A stretch of DNA of 64,000 bases from Gallaecimonas mangrovi (GTDB lineage: Bacteria; Pseudomonadota; Gammaproteobacteria; Enterobacterales; Gallaecimonadaceae), in contig NZ_CP031416.1 of NCBI RefSeq assembly GCF_003367375.1, forward strand, positions 379,501-443,500, in the 5' to 3' direction. Of the stretch, positions 62,765 through 64,000 are shown piece by piece. The position numbers and the translations under genes are program-made. The notes beneath the pieces are model-generated. The model ran no database searches. It saw nothing but the letters and a program-made list of their open reading frames with translations, and had not been told where the DNA came from. Numbering within the stretch: the stretch's first letter is position 1; every line of letters begins with the position of its first letter.

Positions 62765-63466
62765 GTGAAAATCGCCTTGTTGCAAACCGATGTATTACAC
62801 CCTGAATTTATTGAGCAATACCAAAGCTTTGGGGTTATGTTCCAGCAGATGTTTGCTGCGGCGGATATCGAAATACAAAGCGAGATCTTCAGCGTCATCG
62901 ACGGTGTCTATCCGCCCAATCCTGATGATTTTGACGCCATGCTGGTCACCGGCTCTAAGGCCGATGCCTTTTCAAACGAGCCTTGGGTGCTGACCTTGGG
63001 CGCTTATTTACGCCAGCGCCATGATGCTGGCCAAAAGTTATTGGGCATTTGTTTTGGCCATCAATTGCTGGCCCATGCCTTAGGTGGCCGCACTGAAAGG
63101 GCCGCGGCGGGCTGGGGCGTTGGGGTAATGGCTTACCAGTGGCAAACAAAGCCGACCTGGCTTAATGATGAGGCCGCTACTTTTAAACTTATTTGCAGCC
63201 ACCGTGACCAAGTTACGCAACTGCCGCCAGGGGCGACCTTGCTGGCAGCTAACGACTTTTGCCCCAACGCCGCTTTTTATATTGCCGATAAGGTGTTGGC
63301 ATTTCAGGGGCACCCGGAATTTAGCACTGACTTTGGCGCCGAGCTTATTCATAAACGGCAGTTAGATATTGGTGACCCCTTGGCGCAAAAGGCGCTGACA
63401 AGTTACGCCCAAGGCCACGACGGCCTGGCCATTGCCAAAGTGATGCGAGACTTTGTTGGCCATTAA
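62765..63466 (+). CDS. Class I glutamine amidotransferase-like protein
   Basis: A 233-aa GATase1 domain protein. Nucleophile elbow GICFGHQLLAHALGG with the Cys, and FQGHPEF with His and Glu, complete the triad. It resembles stand-alone GMP synthase-like or gamma-glutamyl hydrolase-like amidotransferases (YfeJ type). Substrate unknown. GTG 62765 follows GGAG. Confidence 0.85.
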   Translation: MKIALLQTDVLHPEFIEQYQSFGVMFQQMFAAADIEIQSEIFSVIDGVYPPNPDDFDAMLVTGSKADAFSNEPWVLTLGAYLRQRHDAGQKLLGICFGHQLLAHALGGRTERAAAGWGVGVMAYQWQTKPTWLNDEAATFKLICSHRDQVTQLPPGATLLAANDFCPNAAFYIADKVLAFQGHPEFSTDFGAELIHKRQLDIGDPLAQKALTSYAQGHDGLAIAKVMRDFVGH

Positions 63467-63492
63467 AAAAGCCGCCCTAAGGCGGCTTTTTT
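63465..63492 (+). terminator. Intrinsic terminator (bidirectional)
   Basis: AGCCGCC-ctaa-GGCGGCT stem at 63470-63487 with A and T runs. It is shared with the convergent DAHP synthase gene. Confidence 0.9.
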
Positions 63493-63505
63493 AGCAATGG
63501 TCGTT

Positions 63506-64000
63506 TTATGAGGTGCGGCGTTTTCTAACGCAGGCGGCCAGTTCTCTCAGCACTTTATCGGTGGCCTCCCAGCCGATACAGGCATCGGTAATGGACTGGC
63601 CATATGTCAGCTCGCTGCCTTCTTCGAGGTCTTGGCGGCCTTCTACCAGATGGCTTTCGATCATCACCCCAAATATGGCGTTATTGCCTTCGGCTATTTG
63701 CGCGCCAACATCCTCTGCCACGTCTAGCTGCTTTTGATATTGCTTCAAGCTATTGGCGTGGGAGAAATCAATCATTAATTTGTTGCGCAGCTTGGCTTTG
63801 TCGAGTTTGGCCATGACGTTTTGCACGTCTTCTTTGCTGTAATTGGGGGCCTTGCCGCCACGTAAAATGAGGTGGCAATCATCGTTACCGGCGGTGGCAA
63901 CAATGGCGCTGTGACCAAACTTGGTGACCGATAAAAAGTGATGTGACGCTGAGGCGCTACGAATGGCATCGGCTGCAATTTTAATGTTGCCGTCGGTACC
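63506..64000 (-). CDS. 3-deoxy-7-phosphoheptulonate (DAHP) synthase, C-terminal part (5' end beyond window)
   Basis: The frame runs off the right edge. About 164 residues are visible, beginning GTDGNIKIAADAI and including HHFLSVTKFGHSAIVATAGN, CHLILRGGKAPNY, MIDFSHANS, GVMIESHLVEG and SITDACIGWE. This is the AroF/AroG/AroH-type (class I) DAHP synthase, first enzyme of the shikimate pathway. The feedback-sensing N-terminus is missing, so which amino acid controls it cannot be told. Confidence 0.93.
   Translation of the reverse strand, partial: GTDGNIKIAADAIRSASASHHFLSVTKFGHSAIVATAGNDDCHLILRGGKAPNYSKEDVQNVMAKLDKAKLRNKLMIDFSHANSLKQYQKQLDVAEDVGAQIAEGNNAIFGVMIESHLVEGRQDLEEGSELTYGQSITDACIGWEATDKVLRELAACVRKRRTS

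Overview
The window is a compact bacterial chromosome segment of about 64 kb with moderately high GC. Genes sit on both strands, often with 1-14 base overlaps, and many operons end in strong intrinsic terminators. The contents are those of a free-living, respiring gammaproteobacterium: proteobacterial SpeD, AcnA, AlaC, YheS/YheT/YheU/PrkB, SlyX, FkpA, Rsd-NudC-HemE, ArgP-ArgO, TonB receptors and a cyanide-insensitive bd oxidase. The E. coli neighbourhood fkpA-slyX-yheV-yheS-yheT-yheU-prkB-yhfA-crp is recognisable but broken up and rearranged. A marine or environmental lineage near Alteromonadales/Aeromonadales (for example Gallaecimonas-like) fits, but genus is inference. No tRNA, rRNA, CRISPR array, prophage or complete insertion sequence was seen.

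Layout. 1-6.8 kb: end of an OsmC-family gene, speD, a double TM2 protein, a DeaD-type helicase and a marR-emrA-emrB efflux operon. 7-13.5 kb: a sigma-54 activator and membrane histidine kinase, divergent from a bd-oxidase operon (30-codon ORF, cioA, cioB, DUF2474 peptide), followed by a hairpin-rich segment and a secreted SOD-like protein. 13.9-19.1 kb: acnA, an MFS carboxylate transporter, an AT-rich spacer and two small genes. 19.2-21.1 kb: interspersed palindromic repeats beside an AT-rich AbiJ-like defence gene. 21.1-25.9 kb: elaA, Nudix, prkB, yheU, argO/argP and yheT. 25.9-36.5 kb: a PQQ-type sugar dehydrogenase, a GT2-GtrA fusion, a PqqU-like TonB receptor, GST, a LysR regulator, an OprB porin, a ferritin-like/VIT iron transporter and glk. 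36.6-43.9 kb: a YnfM-like MFS gene with a hairpin over its start, GNAT, yheS, yheV, slyX, a WD40 lipoprotein and fkpA. 44-52.5 kb: a Fur-box siderophore receptor, MAPEG, DUF3224, rsd/nudC, a Fur-box PepSY-flavodoxin reductase fusion and hemE. 52.6-64 kb: a very large GGDEF-EAL protein, a YceB-like lipoprotein, an alcohol/aldehyde oxidation locus (Fe-ADH, AraC, exaC), alaC, a class I amidotransferase and the end of a DAHP synthase gene.

The most notable candidate system is the respiratory locus at 7-13 kb. An exact -24/-12 promoter lies upstream of the bd-oxidase operon. About 90 bp before its inferred start is a perfect 8-bp inverted repeat, next to the divergent kinase and sigma-54 activator genes. 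Together these suggest a dedicated two-component, sigma-54-driven circuit for the oxidase, with an unrecognised 30-residue membrane peptide as first gene and a structured RNA tail. Other points of interest are hairpin-conserving repeats beside an abortive-infection gene coupled to elaA, a probable PQQ-scavenging pair, a SOD-like protein lacking zinc ligands, and a long hairpin over the YnfM-like start codon.
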